Positions 1 through 7,792 of a DNA stretch of 64,000 bases are shown here, piece after piece. The notes under the pieces are model-generated. The model saw nothing but the letters and a program-made list of their open reading frames with translations. It made no database searches and was not told the origin of the DNA. The stretch's first letter is position 1. Every line of letters starts with the position of its first letter. The position numbers were made by a program, and so were the translations under genes. This DNA is from Streptomyces malaysiense (GTDB taxonomy: Bacteria > Actinomycetota > Actinomycetes > Streptomycetales > Streptomycetaceae), in the NCBI RefSeq assembly GCF_000980885.2, contig NZ_LBDA02000020.1, positions 1-64,000 of the forward strand, written 5' to 3'.

Positions 1-115
1 GCAGGAGTCCCCGCCCGGCATGGGCAGCGAACTCGGCCTCCCACCGCTCGTCCCAGCCGTAGCGGGCCAGCGGGTGCGACGAAGCGGAAGAAGCCGGAAA
101 AGAGGAGGAATTCAA
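1..115 (-). CDS. rsgA: RsgA-like ribosome small-subunit GTPase, N-terminal fragment (cut by window edge)
   Basis: Reading the minus strand from a TTG at 115 gives a Ser-rich start followed by HPLARYGWDERWEAEF, which I recognise as the N-terminal block of actinobacterial RsgA (circularly permuted GTPase that helps mature the 30S subunit). Only about 38 residues lie in the window, so the OB-fold and GTPase motifs are not visible. A GAAGGG stretch lies upstream of the TTG. The call rests on the SHPLARYGW-type motif and is moderately confident; the start codon is less certain. The gene abuts an insertion-sequence relic. Confidence 0.6.
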   Translation of the reverse strand, partial: MNSSSFPASSASSHPLARYGWDERWEAEFAAHAGRGLL

Positions 116-155
116 GGGGAACCCTTCACAAGGGCGGCCCCGGCCACGCGCACGT

Positions 156-371
156 ATGCGCTGCGAGAAAGGTCAGCCGGCGGCCCACGGCCATCGCCTC
201 AAGCGGTGGCAGCGCCGCCACAACAGCACACACGCCAAGATCCGCCGCCTCGGCGAGCAGTCCATGGCCGCCCTGGAGTGCTGGCGCCTCCTACGGAAGC
301 TCCGCTGCAGCACCAACCGCATCACAGCGACCGCCCAGGCCATCCTCGTCCTTCACCACGCTTCAGCGTGA
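156..371 (+). pseudogene. IS5-like DDE transposase, C-terminal remnant
   Basis: The 71 residues contain HNSTHAKIRRLGEQSMA, then WRLLRKLRCSTNRIT and a terminal LVLHHASA. This matches the last about 60 residues of the DDE-superfamily endonuclease transposases (IS5-like) common in Streptomyces. The N-terminal two thirds, including the first catalytic Asp residues, are missing and no terminal inverted repeats are evident, so this is an inactive relic. The ATG at 156 is just the first in-frame Met and not a true gene start. Confidence 0.7.
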
Positions 372-546
372 GGTTGGAAAAGGCTCACCGAACAGGCAGA
401 GGGGGCTGCGCTGCGCACCACGCAGCCCCATGCTCACGTCGGGCCAGGCCATATGGCTTTTGGCGGTGGTGTCTGTCACATCGTCATCTTGTGGCAGGGA
501 CGTGAGCCTCCATGGCGACACCTGTCGGGATGACGAACGTCACCTC

Positions 547-861
547 TCAGTCGAAGTCAGCCCCTCCGTAGGAGAGGTGGGATCCCACGCTGGTGCAGTA
601 CGCGTAGGACGATATGCCACTGCCGAGCGGTTCCTCCTGGCCGTATACCTCTATTCCGTTTTGACATACGGCCCACGCGCGGAAATGCGTCTCATTAGAG
701 TCCCACCCAGAGGAGCAATTGGCCCCGTAGGTGTTGCTGTCGTGCCAATACGTGCACTGCGGTTGCGAGGCACCGGCGGCTGCAGGAGTCGCGGCGGCTA
801 CTCCAAGTACGAGTGGAGCTGCAGCCACGGCGGCGACGGCAATTGCGCGGAACTTTCTCAT
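547..861 (-). CDS. Small secreted protein of unknown function (104 aa)
   Basis: The protein begins MRKFRAIAVAAVAAAPLVLG and has a classic Sec signal peptide, with probable cleavage after TPAAAGA near residue 31. The mature part is about 73 residues and Tyr/Ser/Asn-rich, with four Cys (QPQCTYW, ANCSSGW, AVCQNG, AYCTSV) that could make two disulfides outside the cell. A GAGGGG stretch lies just upstream of the ATG. The base composition is less GC-rich than its neighbours, which with the flanking transposase relics hints at acquisition by transfer. I do not recognise a family. Confidence 0.65.
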   Translation of the reverse strand: MRKFRAIAVAAVAAAPLVLGVAAATPAAAGASQPQCTYWHDSNTYGANCSSGWDSNETHFRAWAVCQNGIEVYGQEEPLGSGISSYAYCTSVGSHLSYGGADFD

Positions 862-995
862 TCAACTGCCCCTCGGTGAGGATGAATTGGAATTTTCGCC
901 CGTCAGAGCGCGTAGCCTGAGATGACGGGATGTCACGTACCGCAGAAGTGGATCTTACACGCGTTCGGCGCACTCGCATGATGTCCAGCTCGTGA

Positions 996-1560
996 TCACG
1001 CGAGCCCCAGGAGGGCGAGTGAGCGCTGCACCCTGCGGACGTTGCGCGCGGCCGACCGCGGTGCTTTCGGCGCCGCTCAGCCGCAGGGCGACGAACACGA
1101 GGTCAGCGCCAAGCAGTCATCGAACAGGGTGCGTTGTACGGCCCTGCCCCCGGATCGAGGGGACCGCGTTCAGCGGCCGCAGGAGATGGGTGATGGTCCT
1201 CCCGCATCCGCGAACGGTCTGACGCGCGAGGCCGCGACCCTGCTCGCAGCGTTCGCGCCATCCAGACTTCCCAGCTTCGCCGCCTCGATCCAGGCAAGCC
1301 CGGCAGCAGTCCGCTGTCCGGCCTCAGCCGCCTCCCGGCCGGCAGCGAGGAATTCCTGTATCTGCGCCGACTCGGATGCGGGCCTGGCCGAGGTCGTAAA
1401 AGGCTCCCGAGGGAAGTGCGTGGAGTGGTTCGCCGATCCAGCAGAAGTACCTCTCGTGCCAGGGCGCTTGCAAAGTCGCGGTGATCTCGTGGGTGTGCAG
1501 GTCACGGCGGTGTGACGATGCCGGGAGGGTGCGCGAGCGGACGCAGCGAAGCTCCGTTGC
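996..1560 (-). pseudogene. Decayed, frameshifted coding relic of unknown function
   Basis: On the minus strand protein-like sequence runs through shifting frames. One frame gives EITATLQAPWHERYFCWIGE, the next QIQEFLAAGREAAEAGQRTA and AGLAWIEAAKLGSLDGANAA, then RTLFDDCLALTS, and the end ARNVRRVQRSLALLGLA with a stop at 996-998. At least two frame changes are needed to join them, so no intact product is possible. Composition looks coding, but I cannot name the family. Boundaries are approximate. It sits between transposase relics. Confidence 0.35.
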
Positions 1561-1602
1561 GGAGGTGATCTTGCCAAGTCGCCTGCGCCCAACGGAGTTT
1601 CG

Positions 1603-1985
1603 ATGTGCCGTCAGTCTGCCACCGTCTGTCTGGTCAAGTCGCCCACCCGTCAGCACTGTGCGACGGGTCCGCCGGCCGAGCGGCTGGCCGCGCTGGCCGA
1701 TCCGCGGTGCCGGCATGGGAAGCGTCGTCCCTTCGTGGCAATGCCGCTGATCGCCTGCTCCGCTGTGGTGACCGGGGCGAGTAGCTTCGCGGCGATGGAC
1801 GAGTGGGCCACCGACGCCCCACAGGACGTTCTGGCCCGGCTCGGTGCCCGCACCGCGACCGCCCTGGCCGTGCGGGTCCTGCCCAGCGCCGCCGGGACAT
1901 CGGACCGGTGGCCTCGCCGGACCGACGTCACCTGGCGGGCGGCCAATGCGCGGCGCGGCGCCGGCGCCGCCCACCGCGGCCGACG
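1603..1985 (+). pseudogene. ISAs1-family transposase, N-terminal remnant
   Basis: The frame reads ERLAALADPRCRHGKRRPF, then LIACSAVVTGASSFAAMDEW and ATDAPQDVLARLGAR. This is the conserved N-terminal segment of ISAs1-type transposases (pattern: DPR..RGxRHPL..., CAVLAGAxSFAAIxEWAxDAP, VLxxLG). After roughly residue 85 the similarity dissolves and the DDE catalytic region is not found in any frame, so the element is dead. No terminal repeats could be seen. Right boundary is approximate. Confidence 0.6.
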
Positions 1986-3143
1986 GGACCAGGGCCGAGA
2001 CGGCCGGTCACCGGCGGAGCAGCGCGCACGCTCATGGCCGGTCAGGGCGCGGACGCCGTCCGGTCGAGCCGTCGCGTCGTCACCGCACGTGGCGCACAAG
2101 GCCGTTGCCGGGTGCACGCCGTCCTCGTGCCAGGCCGAGTAGGCGTTGTGGGGCGCGGCCGGCGCGAGGGCCGCGCCGAGGACTTCCCGCCAGATCGCGG
2201 CGGCCGGGCCCCTGTCCGCCGCCCCGCTGAGGCGGCGCAAGGCCGAGGGGGCGTCCGAGGCGTGCGTCCGGACTCCGGCGCTCGCGCGTCTCGTCGGGCG
2301 GGGCCGCGAACGGTCCGACCGGTTCCACGATCGCGGCTCTCAGGGGGCGGACCGGTCGCGGCCGCGATTTCGAGGAGCAGGGCACGGCCGCCGCGCCCGC
2401 CGAGTGAAGGCGCGGCCCTCGTGGCGGTCTTCGCGTCCGACTCGTCCGGTCGTTCCTGCCGTTCGGGGCCGGGTCCGGGGCGCGCCGGCGCGCGCGAGGC
2501 AAAACGGTGTCGAGTCCGTCGAGCGGCACCGGATCGGCTGTCGCGGGCGCCCCTTCGTCGAATCGGGCCGGGGGCGCACAGGGACGGGCTCTTGATTGAC
2601 AACGCTGTCGTCCGTCATCCTGTAACGCGAATTTGAACGTTCGGTTTCCCGGGCGAGTCCGGTGAGTAAGCCATGACGGCAGCCACCTGGAATCATCACC
2701 GATCATGATCGATACCAGAGTGAATTGAGTCTTGGACGACCCGGGCGCCGGTGCTGGACTTGGCGCGTGACGGACCACGCGCGACGAACAGCCCCCACAT
2801 GCGACGGTATATGGGAAGTAAATTTCTTCGACTAATGCGATGCAATGTGAGAGCGCCGTTCGATCGCCGCCCTCACCTTGCACTTCCCGCGCCGAAACCG
2901 CTAGCATCCGTTCCGCCTTCAGGGTCGCGGCCGGGCGAAGTGACTACACGATCGAGCGCCCCGAAGAATTCCGGGTTCGTTTCCATACGGACCTGTTGAA
3001 GCATCAATCAGGGCAACGGGGGACGGGGGAAATCGCCACCATGTGTCAGTTATCCATTGACACCGATATTTTTTTACGGTGCACGATGCAAACCTTCTTT
3101 CTCGCCCTCCCAGCCGCCAACTCGGACAGTCAACGGAGGAGAC
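1986..3143. other. Gene-poor spacer; holds the presumed promoter region of the aldolase operon
   Basis: From about 1990 to 2600 the sequence is extremely GC-rich with long open frames on both strands but no recognisable protein; I treat it as eroded DNA. From about 2600 to 3143 the AT content rises markedly, as in a promoter region. TTGACA at about 2596 followed by TGTAAC about 19 bases later is a possible but weak promoter. A short hairpin (CACCG at 3061-3065, CGGTG at 3077-3081) with a T7 run in its loop precedes the first gene by about 60 bases. Confidence 0.4.
2700..2711. promoter_or_regulatory. 12-bp perfect palindrome upstream of the aldolase operon
   Basis: CGATCATGATCG is self-complementary over all 12 bases and lies about 430 bases before the start of the operon at 3144, inside its AT-richer upstream region. 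It could be a dimeric repressor or LysR site, but chance occurrence is possible. Confidence 0.3.
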
Positions 3144-4079
3144 ATGGTCACCAATCTCGATGTGACGCTGCGAGACGGGGGATACCGCAACAACTTCGGC
3201 TTCACGCTCGAATACGCCCTGGAGCACGCCCAGGAGAGCGTCGCGGCCGGTATCGAGTGGGTTGAGATCGGATACCGCAAGGGGTCCTTCCAGCCCAAGC
3301 CGGGCCTGGGGCTGACGGGCACGGGCTCCGACGAGTACATACGCGCCATGGCCGAGGTCATCCCGCCCGAGCGGATCTGCATGATCCTGCACCCGAAGAA
3401 CATCGAGGACGACGACCTCACCCAGATGTTCGAGGCCGGTGTGCGGCTCGTACGGTTCTGCCTGCCGTCCACGACGCCCGAGCCCGGTCTCGCCGTGCTG
3501 CGCAAGGCCGCGGACCTCGGCTTCACCACCACCGTGAACATCACCCGCGTCAGCCAGCTCGACCGGCGCCGGCTCGTGGAACTCTCGGCGATGTCCGAGG
3601 ACGCGGGCGCGGACGTGATCTATCTGGCGGACTCCAACGGCAGCCTGCTGCCGGACGAGGTCTCCCGCCTGGTCACCCTGGTGCGCTCGGTGACCGGCTC
3701 CGCCATCGGCCTGCACGCGCACAACAACCTGGGCCTGGCGCTGGCCAACTCCATCGCGGCGGTCGACGCGGGCGCCACCTGGATCGACTCCTCGGTCCTC
3801 GGCATGGGCAAGGGCCCCGGCAACCTGATCACCGAGCAGTGGCTCGCCTACCTGGGCCGCGCCGGGCGCACCGACCGGTACGACCTCGGGCGGATCCTCG
3901 CCCTGGCGCACCGCATGGAGTCCGAGATCGCCGAGGCGAGACCCTCGCTGCCGCTGCCCGACCTGGTGCTCGGCCACTTCGACCTCTCCGTCGAGGAGCG
4001 CGCCAAGCTGCCCGTGGACCACATGGGTGCCGCCTTCAGCGCCGCGCGCGAGCTGACCTCCCCGGTGGTCGCGGCATGA
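3144..4079 (+). CDS. HMGL-family aldolase (4-hydroxy-2-oxovalerate aldolase / isopropylmalate synthase-like)
   Basis: This 311-residue TIM-barrel protein belongs to the HMGL-like (DRE-TIM) superfamily, whose members make or break C-C bonds next to a keto acid using a divalent metal. It begins VTNLDVTLRDGGYRNNFGF, where LRDGG supplies the catalytic Arg and metal-binding Asp, and carries LHAHNNLGLALAN with the metal-binding HxH pair near residue 195, then LGMGKGPGN. It lacks the long C-terminal regulatory domain of true isopropylmalate synthases, so a retro-aldolase of the DmpG/aldolase-catalytic-domain type is likelier. I chose the ATG at 3144 because GGAGGAGA precedes it; the in-frame upstream ATG at 3057 has no such site. 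First gene of a coupled operon. Confidence 0.85.
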   Translation: MVTNLDVTLRDGGYRNNFGFTLEYALEHAQESVAAGIEWVEIGYRKGSFQPKPGLGLTGTGSDEYIRAMAEVIPPERICMILHPKNIEDDDLTQMFEAGVRLVRFCLPSTTPEPGLAVLRKAADLGFTTTVNITRVSQLDRRRLVELSAMSEDAGADVIYLADSNGSLLPDEVSRLVTLVRSVTGSAIGLHAHNNLGLALANSIAAVDAGATWIDSSVLGMGKGPGNLITEQWLAYLGRAGRTDRYDLGRILALAHRMESEIAEARPSLPLPDLVLGHFDLSVEERAKLPVDHMGAAFSAARELTSPVVAA

Positions 4080-4897
4080 CCTCGCCGGCCGTGGCACCGC
4101 CGCCGGCCCCGGTCGGCGTGCGCCTGGGCGAGCCGGACGCGCCCCGCACCGCCTGCGTGCTCGGGCCCGTCATGGCCCGCTGGGACCGGGGAGCCTTCTT
4201 CGAGCCCGTCGCCGGGGCACTGGTGACGACCGGTCACCGGGTGACGGTGTACGACACCCTGTCGCTGCTGCGCGACGGGGACGACCTCGCGGCCCTCGCC
4301 GACCGGTGGGCGGGGGTCCTGCGCACCGAGGAGCCCGACGTCCTGGTGGGCAACGCCCTGGGCGGCGCCGTCGTCCAGCACCTCCTCGACCGGTCCTGGA
4401 CGCACCGGGCCGACGTCGTCCTGCTGTCCTCCCCCACGGTCGCCGACGGGGTGCTCGACGCGACCCTGGAGCGCATCGCGGCGGCCGTGGCCGAGCGGGG
4501 TACGGCCGACGCGCTCGACCTGCTGCACGAGGTGGTCCGCGGCCCGGTGGACCCCGCGCCCGTCCCCGCCCCGGCCGGCCCGCCCGACGCCCCCGACAGC
4601 GCGCGGGACGTCGCCGACGACCCGCTGTGCGGCCGGCGCCTGGCCACCGGCCTGCGCCTGCTGCACCGCGCCGATCTGCGAAGCCGCGTCGAGGCGTTCC
4701 CCGGCAGACTGCTGCACGTCTACGGCACCGAGTCGAACCTCGTGGGCGAGCGGCACCTCGCAACCGGCCCCGGGCACAGCGGCGTCGGCATCCCAGGGGC
4801 GGGCATGCGCCCCCACGCCGACCAGCCGGAGGCCACCCGGCGGGCCGTCGCCGCGTTCCTGGCACCACAGCAAAAGAAGAGGATCCATGACCAGTAA
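4076..4897 (+). CDS. Alpha/beta-hydrolase-like protein lacking the nucleophilic serine
   Basis: The ATG at 4076 overlaps the previous stop as ATGA, so translation is coupled. The 273-residue product has the alpha/beta-hydrolase order of strands: DVLVGNALGGAVVQHLL sits exactly where the nucleophile elbow GxSxGG should be, but the Ser is Ala. A late ASP/HIS region is poorly conserved (LHVYGTESNLV; GMRPHADQPEA). It is therefore probably not a Ser hydrolase; it may bind a substrate or partner, or catalyse a lyase-like reaction. The middle has a Pro-rich insert (PAPVPAPAGPP). The 3' end overlaps the next gene by 11 bases. The cellular role is unknown. Confidence 0.65.
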   Translation: MTSPAVAPPPAPVGVRLGEPDAPRTACVLGPVMARWDRGAFFEPVAGALVTTGHRVTVYDTLSLLRDGDDLAALADRWAGVLRTEEPDVLVGNALGGAVVQHLLDRSWTHRADVVLLSSPTVADGVLDATLERIAAAVAERGTADALDLLHEVVRGPVDPAPVPAPAGPPDAPDSARDVADDPLCGRRLATGLRLLHRADLRSRVEAFPGRLLHVYGTESNLVGERHLATGPGHSGVGIPGAGMRPHADQPEATRRAVAAFLAPQQKKRIHDQ

Positions 4898-7091
4898 GAC
4901 CGTCGCAGTACTTCCCGGCGATGGCATCGGCCCCGAAGTACTCGATGCGGCCCTCCCGGTGATCGACGCCCTCGGGCTGCCCATCACCCTCGAACACGGC
5001 GACATCGGCTGGGAGTTCTGGCGCACCGAGGGCACCCCGGTGCCGCAGCGCACCTGGGACCTGATCGGCCGCAGCGACGCGGTGCTGCTCGGCGCCACCA
5101 CCAGCAAGCCGGGGCGCGAGGCCCTGGCCGACCTGGAACCGCACCTGCGCGAGCGGGCCCCGCAGTACGTGTCGCCGATCATCCAGCTGCGCCAGCGCCT
5201 CGACCTGTTCGCCAACCTGCGGCCGGTCGAGAGCTACCTGGGCGGCACCCCGTACCGCTTCTGCGTCGTGCGGGAGAACACCGAGGGCCTCTACGCGGGC
5301 CTCGACTGGGACCGGGTGCCCGAGGAGATGTGGCCGCTCGTCGCGGACCACCCCAACGCGAGGATCAGCGGCCGCGAGGCCACCACCGCGAGCGTGCGGA
5401 TGCTCACCCGGCACGGCCTCGACCGCATCCTGCGCTTCGCCTTCGAGCACGCCCGCGCCCACGGGCACCCCCGGGTCACCCTCGCCGACAAGCCGAACGT
5501 GCTGCGGCAGAGCAGTGCCTACGCCCGCGAGCGTCTCGAGGAGATCGCCGCGGACTACCCGGAGATCGAGTACGAGATCCTCAACGTGGACGCCGTCGCG
5601 CTGTGGATGGCGCGCCGCCCGGAGCGCTTCGGTGTCATCGTCGCCGAGAACATGTTCGGCGACATCCTGTCCGACCTCGGCGGTGGTGTGATGGGCGGGC
5701 TCGGCCTCGCGCCCAGCGCCAACATCGGGGAGAACGGCAACTACTTCGAGCCGGTGCACGGCAGCGCCCCCGCGCTCGCCGGTACCGGCCGGGCCAACCC
5801 GATCGCCGCGTTCCTCACCGTCGGCCTGCTCCTCGAACACCTGGGCTTCGGCGAGGCCGCGGGCCAGGTGCGGGACGCGGTCTCGCACGTCACGCGCCGC
5901 CGGGACCGGGTGACGTACGACCTGGGCGGTTCGGCGACCACCGCGGAGTGCGCCGCGTCGGTGCTGGACGCCTGCCGTGCGGTGCCGCGCGCCCACACCG
6001 CGGCCGTCGTGACCGTCGGGGACGAGCTGCTGCGGGCCGTCCTGGAGGACAGCAACGCGGGCGAGGCGTCCCGCAGGCTGGCCGCCCGTGCCGTGCCGGT
6101 CCGGATCCGGCACACCGTCGGGGACGACGAGGCGGCGATCGCGGACGCCGTGCGCTCCTCCATCGGCCGCGACGACGTGGTCGTGGTGATGGGCGGTCTC
6201 GGTCCCACCTCGGACGACGTGACACGGGTCGGGGTCGCCCGCGCGGTCGGCAGCCCGCTGGAGCACCGCGAGGAGGCGTGGCGGGGCGTCGTCGAGCGGC
6301 TCACCCGCTTCGGGGTCGCCGTCCACGAGGACAACCGGCGCCAGGCGCTGTTCCCCGAGGGCGCCGAGCTGCTGCCCAACGCCAACGGCACCGCGTGGGG
6401 CTGCCGTCTCGACGTGCGCGGCACCACCGTGGTGATGCTCCCCGGCCCGCCGCGCGAGTGCCTGCCGATGCTCGACGCCTTCCTGCGCGACGGCATCGCC
6501 CACCTCCCCGAACCGGAGCCGGTCGCCACGGTGTTCCGCCGCACCCTCGGCGTCATCGAGGCGGACGCCGCCGCCGCGGTGGACGCCCTGGTGCGGGAGC
6601 TGGGGCTGCGGGTCAAGCCGGCCTACCGCTGGCACTACCCCTACGTGGACATCCGGATCGACTGCCCGCCCGAGAGCGCGGCGGAGCTGGCGAAGCGGCT
6701 GGACGACGCGCTCGGCGCGTACACCGTCACCGGCAGGGAGCGCACCGCCGTCCAGGAACTCGCCGAGCTGCTCGACACGCGCGGCCTCGCTCTGGTGGCC
6801 GACGACAAGGTCACCGGCGGCCGGTTCGCGGCCGAGCTGGCCGCCGAGCGGCGGCCGGCCGGGGACCAGGAGCCGTCCGGCCGGATGTCCGTGACGCTGG
6901 ACGCGGCCTGGGACGGCGGCGGTCCGCAGGACCACACCGGCACCGTCCGCCTGCTGTGCACGGCGCACGAAGGGGCGCGGGAGCGCGCCGGCGAACTGAC
7001 CGTCCCCAACCGGGGCCCCGAAGTCGTCGCGTACGCCGTGCAGTTCGCGGCCTGGACCATTGCCCGCCGCCTCGTGGAGGAGACCGCATGA
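4887..7091 (+). CDS. Isocitrate/isopropylmalate dehydrogenase fused to a CinA-like protein
   Basis: The 734-residue protein joins two families. Residues 1 to about 367 are an isocitrate/isopropylmalate/tartrate-type dehydrogenase: LPGDGIGPEV, the substrate loop RENTEGLYAG, DKPNVLRQ, ENMFGDILSDL and EPVHGSAPALAGTG. These enzymes oxidise a 2-hydroxy acid with NAD(P) and often decarboxylate it. Residues about 375 to 550 are a CinA N-terminal (MoaB/MogA-like) domain: VTVGDELLRAVLEDSN, VMGGLGPTSDDVT, NRRQALFPEGAE and MLPGPPRE. Residues about 620 to 734 resemble the CinA C-terminal NMN-deamidase domain, but its AESCTGG motif has become ADDKVTGG, so deamidase activity is doubtful. The reading frame is continuous. 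RBS GAGGA precedes the ATG. The fusion is unusual and its logic is unknown. Confidence 0.85.
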   Translation: MTSKTVAVLPGDGIGPEVLDAALPVIDALGLPITLEHGDIGWEFWRTEGTPVPQRTWDLIGRSDAVLLGATTSKPGREALADLEPHLRERAPQYVSPIIQLRQRLDLFANLRPVESYLGGTPYRFCVVRENTEGLYAGLDWDRVPEEMWPLVADHPNARISGREATTASVRMLTRHGLDRILRFAFEHARAHGHPRVTLADKPNVLRQSSAYARERLEEIAADYPEIEYEILNVDAVALWMARRPERFGVIVAENMFGDILSDLGGGVMGGLGLAPSANIGENGNYFEPVHGSAPALAGTGRANPIAAFLTVGLLLEHLGFGEAAGQVRDAVSHVTRRRDRVTYDLGGSATTAECAASVLDACRAVPRAHTAAVVTVGDELLRAVLEDSNAGEASRRLAARAVPVRIRHTVGDDEAAIADAVRSSIGRDDVVVVMGGLGPTSDDVTRVGVARAVGSPLEHREEAWRGVVERLTRFGVAVHEDNRRQALFPEGAELLPNANGTAWGCRLDVRGTTVVMLPGPPRECLPMLDAFLRDGIAHLPEPEPVATVFRRTLGVIEADAAAAVDALVRELGLRVKPAYRWHYPYVDIRIDCPPESAAELAKRLDDALGAYTVTGRERTAVQELAELLDTRGLALVADDKVTGGRFAAELAAERRPAGDQEPSGRMSVTLDAAWDGGGPQDHTGTVRLLCTAHEGARERAGELTVPNRGPEVVAYAVQFAAWTIARRLVEETA

Positions 7092-7792
7092 CCACCGTAT
7101 CCGCCGACCCGCTGACCGACGCCGGTCTGCGCGCGCGCCTGGCCCGGCTGGACACGGCCGCCCTCTCCGACGCGATGGACAGCCTGCGGGCGGCGCCGTG
7201 CGTGCTGCCCGGCATCGCCGCCCGCACGCCCGGCGGCGTGGCCTTCGGGCCCGCGTTCACCCTGCGCTACCGGCCCATCGAGGACGACGGCGGGTTCCAC
7301 AACGCCGCCAACTACATCGACGACGTGCCGCCCGGCTCGGTCGTGGTCGCGGACAACGGCGGCACCGGCGCCTGCACCAACTGGGGCTCCCTGCTCACCT
7401 CGGTGGCGCTGCGCCGGGGGATCGCGGGCACCGTCGTGCACGGGGCCGTGCGCGACGTACGGGAGACCCGCGAGGCCGGGTACCCGCTCTTCAGCACCGC
7501 CGTGACCATGGTCAGCGGCAAGAACCGGGTGGTGCTCGAACGCACCGGCGTCGACCTGGACATCGACGGCACCCCGGTCCGCCCCGGCGACCTGGTCTTC
7601 GCGGACGACAACGGGGCGCTGCGCATCCCCGCCGACCTGGTCGCCGAGGTCGTCCGCCGCGCCGAGGCGGTCGAACGGACCGAGCGGCGCATCCGGGAGG
7701 CCGCCGCGGACGGCACCCGGCTGGACGAGGCGCGGGCCCGCTACGGCTACGCCCGCCCGTGGGAGGACGGGGGTCACGATGACGCCCGCTGA
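7088..7792 (+). CDS. RraA/HMG-aldolase family protein (class II pyruvate aldolase-like)
   Basis: The ATG at 7088 overlaps the stop of the fusion gene as ATGA. The 234-residue product belongs to the RraA-like fold, which includes 4-hydroxy-4-methyl-2-oxoglutarate and 4-carboxy-4-hydroxy-2-oxoadipate aldolases that split off pyruvate. It shows NGGTGACTNWGSLLTSVALR and HGAVRDVRETREAGYPLF; the RD-x2-E pattern (RDVRE) is the signature that distinguishes metal-dependent aldolases from plain RraA ribonuclease inhibitors. The C-terminus FADDNGALRIPADLV is typical. Together with the HMGL aldolase upstream it suggests a retro-aldol step in the operon's pathway. Substrate unknown. Confidence 0.8.
   Translation: MTTVSADPLTDAGLRARLARLDTAALSDAMDSLRAAPCVLPGIAARTPGGVAFGPAFTLRYRPIEDDGGFHNAANYIDDVPPGSVVVADNGGTGACTNWGSLLTSVALRRGIAGTVVHGAVRDVRETREAGYPLFSTAVTMVSGKNRVVLERTGVDLDIDGTPVRPGDLVFADDNGALRIPADLVAEVVRRAEAVERTERRIREAAADGTRLDEARARYGYARPWEDGGHDDAR

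Noticed and set aside
20..505. 161-codon plus-strand open frame
   Set aside because: Overlaps the rsgA start on the other strand and the transposase tail in another frame; composition is not protein-like.
2042..2907. Several overlapping open frames on both strands
   Set aside because: Extreme Arg/Pro/Gly composition and no recognisable motif on any strand; treated as non-coding GC-rich DNA.
3057..3143. Upstream start for the HMGL aldolase
   Set aside because: The extra 29 residues include FFYGARCKPSFS-like sequence not seen in the family, no ribosome binding site, and GGAGGAGA clearly serves the ATG at 3144.
5330..7087. Long upstream extension of the RraA-type aldolase frame
   Set aside because: Runs opposite-phase to the dehydrogenase/CinA fusion and consists of Arg/Pro-rich shadow sequence; the ATGA start at 7088 is better.
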